From assembly GCA_903835235.1 (NCBI GenBank), contig CAILMF010000008.1:62001-126000 (forward strand): a stretch of 64,000 nucleotides of DNA, in the 5' to 3' direction. Shown here in pieces: positions 62,091-64,000 of the stretch. Position numbers and translations under genes: made by a program. Below the pieces are notes generated by a model. That model had not been told where the DNA came from. It did not search any database and worked only from the letters and a program-made list of their open reading frames with translations. This stretch comes from an uncultured Rhodospirillales bacterium (GTDB taxonomy: Bacteria > Pseudomonadota > Alphaproteobacteria > Acetobacterales > Acetobacteraceae). The number at the start of each line of letters is the position of its first letter. Position 1 is the first letter of the stretch.

Positions 62091-62941
62091 AATTGGCCGA
62101 AGAACAGGCCGTGGCCGTCCCGCCCCCAGGGGCCGAGTTGCTTCAATTCGGCCGGCGCGCCGCCGGCGGCATAGGCGGCCACCAGCGGGGCGGCCACGTC
62201 CGGGCCGAAGAACGTGTCGTTTTCGGTATAGACGAACAGCGCCGGCACCCGCGCCCTGGCGCCGAACGTGCCGGCGGCGGCGACCAGCAGGTCCGGCCGG
62301 CAGACATTGTTGGGCCGGCCATTGGCCCAGCCGCCGCGTCCCGCGGCCATGTTGACGAAGGCACCGACGCCGGCCGGGTTGTGGCTGGCCAGCGCCAGGT
62401 TGCCCCAGCCACCGGCGGATTGGCCCACCACCACGGCGGGGCGGCCGGCATCCACGCCAGGCAGCCGGCGGGCGTAGTCCAGCGCCGCCTGCTCGTCGCG
62501 CGCCACTTCCTCGGCCGAACCGGCGGGGTCGGGTGTGTCGCAACGGCCCAACGCCTCGACATAGGCGCCGCCGGAGGCGCCGAAGCCGCGGCGCAGCGGC
62601 ACGCCCACGGCGAAGCCGCGTTGCAGGAACCAGCGCACGGCTTCGCTGTCGCAGCGGGTGGCGACCATGCCCGGCAGCGTGGCGCGGTCCACCGGGGCGC
62701 CGTGGTTCACCAGCACCAGCGGGGCGGCGGCATCGCCCTCCGGCCGGCAGAAGCGCATCAGGATGGTGCGGGGCTGGCCATTGGCCGCCCGCATCGGCAC
62801 GCGGTGCATCTGGTCGCGCCAGCGGCCCTGGGGTTCGCCGATGGCGCCGGCGCGCGGGCCGGGCGCCTCGGCCGGCGGCGGCGCCGTTTCCGGCGTGGCG
62901 CAAGCGGCCAGCAGCAGCAGGATCAGCAGGCGAGGCAACAT
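62027..62941 (-). CDS. Lipoprotein alpha/beta hydrolase, tandem copy B
   Basis: A 304-residue paralog of the preceding hydrolase with a different N-terminus: MLPRLLILLLLAAC, a lipoprotein signal with the lipobox Cys. The nucleophile elbow is VVGQSAGGWG; acid and His are likely in YTENDTFF and RDGHGLFF. An extra ATG three codons upstream is possible. Copy B is thus probably membrane-tethered and copy A free in the periplasm, so the duplicates may have split by location. Confidence 0.8.
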   Translation of the reverse strand: MLPRLLILLLLAACATPETAPPPAEAPGPRAGAIGEPQGRWRDQMHRVPMRAANGQPRTILMRFCRPEGDAAAPLVLVNHGAPVDRATLPGMVATRCDSEAVRWFLQRGFAVGVPLRRGFGASGGAYVEALGRCDTPDPAGSAEEVARDEQAALDYARRLPGVDAGRPAVVVGQSAGGWGNLALASHNPAGVGAFVNMAAGRGGWANGRPNNVCRPDLLVAAAGTFGARARVPALFVYTENDTFFGPDVAAPLVAAYAAGGAPAELKQLGPWGRDGHGLFFGQFGSDVWGPLVEDFLRRHGAMP

Positions 62942-63309
62942 GGGCGGCACCCCTTGGGGGCTCCAACCATAGCGCGAATTGCGGCGATTCTAACCGCGTT
63001 CCGTGGGTCGCGGCGCCATCGGCGGGCGGGCGGGATTCGGGGGTGGGAAGGCGCCGGGGCCGGCGCGCTCAACAGCGTCGCGGCCTTGGCCGCGCCGGGC
63101 AGTCGCGGCTTTGGCTGCGCCGGGCAGTCGCGGCTTTGGCTGCGCCGGGCAGTTGCGGCCTTGGCCGCGCCGGGCAGTTGCGGCCTTGGCCGCGCCGGGC
63201 AGTTGCGGCCTTGGCCGCGCCGGGCAGTTGCGGCCTTGGCTGCGCCGGGCAGTCGCGGCCTTGGCCGCGCCCGGGACTGCGGGCGTTGGCTGCGCCAGGG
63301 CTCGCGGCG
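62942..63309. other. 368-base intergenic region with minisatellite
   Basis: No gene is supported. The region separates the 5' end of hydrolase copy B from the 3' end of smpB, both minus strand. About 130 bases without visible structure are followed by a 25-bp tandem repeat. Open frames across it are created by the repeat, whose length is not a multiple of three. Confidence 0.8.
63071..63295. repeat. 25-bp tandem repeat, seven core units plus two degenerate
   Basis: Units begin CGGGCAGT at 63096 and every 25 bases to 63246, with worn units at each end. Many carry GCGGCC-TT-GGCCGC, a self-complementary stem, so the RNA or single strand could form a row of hairpins. Variants are T/C at GGCAGTYGC and C/T in GGCYGCGC. 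Confidence 0.95.
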
Positions 63310-63798
63310 TTACCCGCGGTCGCGCATCAACCGGGCCTTGTCGCGCTGCCAGTCGCGCGCCGCGATCGCCTGGCGCTTGTCGTGCTTCTTCTTGCCCTCG
63401 GCCAGGCCGAGGTTGATCTTGGCCATGCCGCGTTCATTGAAGTGGATGTCCAGCGGCACCAGCGTGGCGCCGTCGCGGTCGATGGCGCTGATCAGCTCGC
63501 GCATCTGCTTGCGGTGCAGCAGCAGCTTGCGCGGGCGGCGCGGCTCGAACTTCGCCACATGGCTGCCGGCCTGCCATTCGGGGATGTAGAGGTTGAGCAG
63601 GAACAGCTCGCCCTCGCGTTCCGCCGCATAGGCTTCCTGCAGGGTCGCCCGGCCGGAACGGAGCGACTTCACCTCCGGCCCGACCAGCATGATCCCGGCC
63701 TCCACCGTGTCGCCGATCTTGTAGTCGTAGCGGGCCTTGCGGTTCTGCGCCGCAATGCCGGTGGTGATCAGCGACTTCTTCTTCTCGGCCTTGGCCAT
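63310..63798 (-). CDS. smpB: SsrA-binding protein SmpB
   Basis: A 162-residue tmRNA partner that brings SsrA to stalled ribosomes. Conserved parts are NRKARYDYKIGDTVEAGIML, GPEVKSLRSGRATLQEAYA, LFLLNLYIPEW and HKRQAIAARDWQRDKARLMR near the functional tail. Length is typical. It lies about 110 bases after dapA, an order common in alphaproteobacteria. The tmRNA gene itself is not in the window. A minisatellite begins just after its stop. Confidence 0.97.
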   Translation of the reverse strand: MAKAEKKKSLITTGIAAQNRKARYDYKIGDTVEAGIMLVGPEVKSLRSGRATLQEAYAAEREGELFLLNLYIPEWQAGSHVAKFEPRRPRKLLLHRKQMRELISAIDRDGATLVPLDIHFNERGMAKINLGLAEGKKKHDKRQAIAARDWQRDKARLMRDRG

Positions 63799-63842
63799 GG
63801 GGGCTTTCGGGGTAAGGGGCGCCGGCAGGTAGGGGGCGTGGC

Positions 63843-63863
63843 CCCCCGGGTCAAGCCCGGGGG
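63843..63863. terminator. Palindromic repeat between dapA and smpB
   Basis: CCCCCGGG-TCAAG-CCCGGGGG, followed by TGACG, is a perfect 8-bp stem. It resembles the duplicated CCACCGGG-ACACG-CCCGGTGG-TGACGG hairpins near 60.5 kb, so all three may belong to one dispersed intergenic family. Confidence 0.55.
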
Positions 63864-63906
63864 TGACGCGTTGGGCGCCCCGGATGGCCCGTGCCGGGGC
63901 CGGGGC

Positions 63907-64000
63907 TCAGTTCAAAATGCCGACACCAACCATGGCGGCGCGCACCTTTTCCTTGCTGGCGGCGGCAATCGGCGCCAGCGGCAGGCGGCAATGCTCGGTG
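63907..64000 (-). CDS. dapA: 4-hydroxy-tetrahydrodipicolinate synthase, C-terminal end only
   Basis: The last 30 or so codons of a minus-strand gene whose start lies beyond the window. The visible end reads TEHCRLPLAPIAAASKEKVR followed by AAMVGVGILN and a stop, which matches the DapA C-terminus (CRLPL.P and a final helix ending LLN). DapA condenses pyruvate and aspartate semialdehyde in lysine synthesis. Adjacency to smpB supports the call. With so little sequence, a related DHDPS-family aldolase cannot be ruled out. Confidence 0.8.
   Translation of the reverse strand, partial: TEHCRLPLAPIAAASKEKVRAAMVGVGILN

Noticed and set aside
63071-63295. CRISPR-like array near smpB
   Set aside because: The 25-base units are head-to-tail without unique spacers and no cas genes are present.
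62042-63589. Plus-strand 515-codon frame across the hydrolase and minisatellite
   Set aside because: Half is antisense to the hydrolase, and the remainder translates the 25-bp repeat; no start or domain is convincing.

Overview
The window is about 70% GC and densely coded. Gene content points to an alphaproteobacterium of the Rhodospirillales, most likely an Acetobacteraceae member of the Roseomonas type. This is inferred from the eight Bug/TctC-type periplasmic receptors, the dapA-smpB and aminotransferase-hom-glpX-recJ gene orders, a class I PHA synthase, and a GTTC-N7-GTTC alphaproteobacterial LexA box. No rRNA, tRNA, CRISPR array or complete insertion sequence was seen.

Layout. 1-4.6 kb: the end of a UPF0280 gene, then a cluster of a haem-oxygenase-like diiron (HDO) protein, two [2Fe-2S] ferredoxins, an unknown small protein and a GlcG/HbpS-like protein, followed by a thioesterase and an MFS carrier. 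4.6-9.7 kb: an acyl-CoA catabolic locus (Bug receptor, class III CoA-transferase and HMG-CoA-lyase-like enzyme on the minus strand; crotonase-fold and FAD enzymes on the plus strand). 9.9-13.5 kb: a HIRAN-like small protein, an RsbW-like ATPase, and two long genes that look like a fused and catalytically eroded dipeptide ABC transporter. 13.7-20 kb: hydrolase, Bug receptor and TauD dioxygenase; then a cytosolic HtrA-like protease, a Na+/H+ antiporter and a CBS-BON protein. 20-27.4 kb: mscL with a membrane-anchored TAXI receptor, and a full TRAP transporter plus a second orphan DctP with an L,D-transpeptidase between them. 27.5-30.4 kb: small regulators and ndvA. 30.5-35.7 kb: five consecutive Bug receptor genes. 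35.7-37.8 kb: a transposase-N-terminus-like gene under an apparent LexA promoter, a Crp/Fnr regulator and a lone receiver domain.

37.9-43.3 kb is core metabolism (aminotransferase, hom, glpX, recJ; tightly coupled except for a 97-base gap between hom and glpX). 43.4-47.8 kb holds phaC and three tandem paralogous lipoproteins of unknown function. 47.9-52 kb holds a ketopantoate-reductase-like gene and an oxalate pair (oxalyl-CoA-synthetase-like ligase plus OxlT-like carrier). 52.4-55 kb holds rplM-rpsI and argC-gamma carbonic anhydrase. 55.1-60.4 kb is a plus-strand catabolic operon (Bug receptor, IlvD/Edd dehydratase, unknown protein, M20 amidohydrolase, hydrolase). 60.5-64 kb holds a cupin, two duplicated hydrolases, a 25-bp minisatellite, smpB and the end of dapA.

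Taken together this is a scavenging genome segment. It has many solute receptors and matching CoA, aldol, dehydratase and amidohydrolase chemistry, but no TctA/TctB membrane subunits in view, so the Bug receptors must share a permease encoded elsewhere or serve as sensors. The parts most worth following up are the HDO-ferredoxin cluster, the eroded ABC pair, the SOS-promoter gene and the lipoprotein triad.
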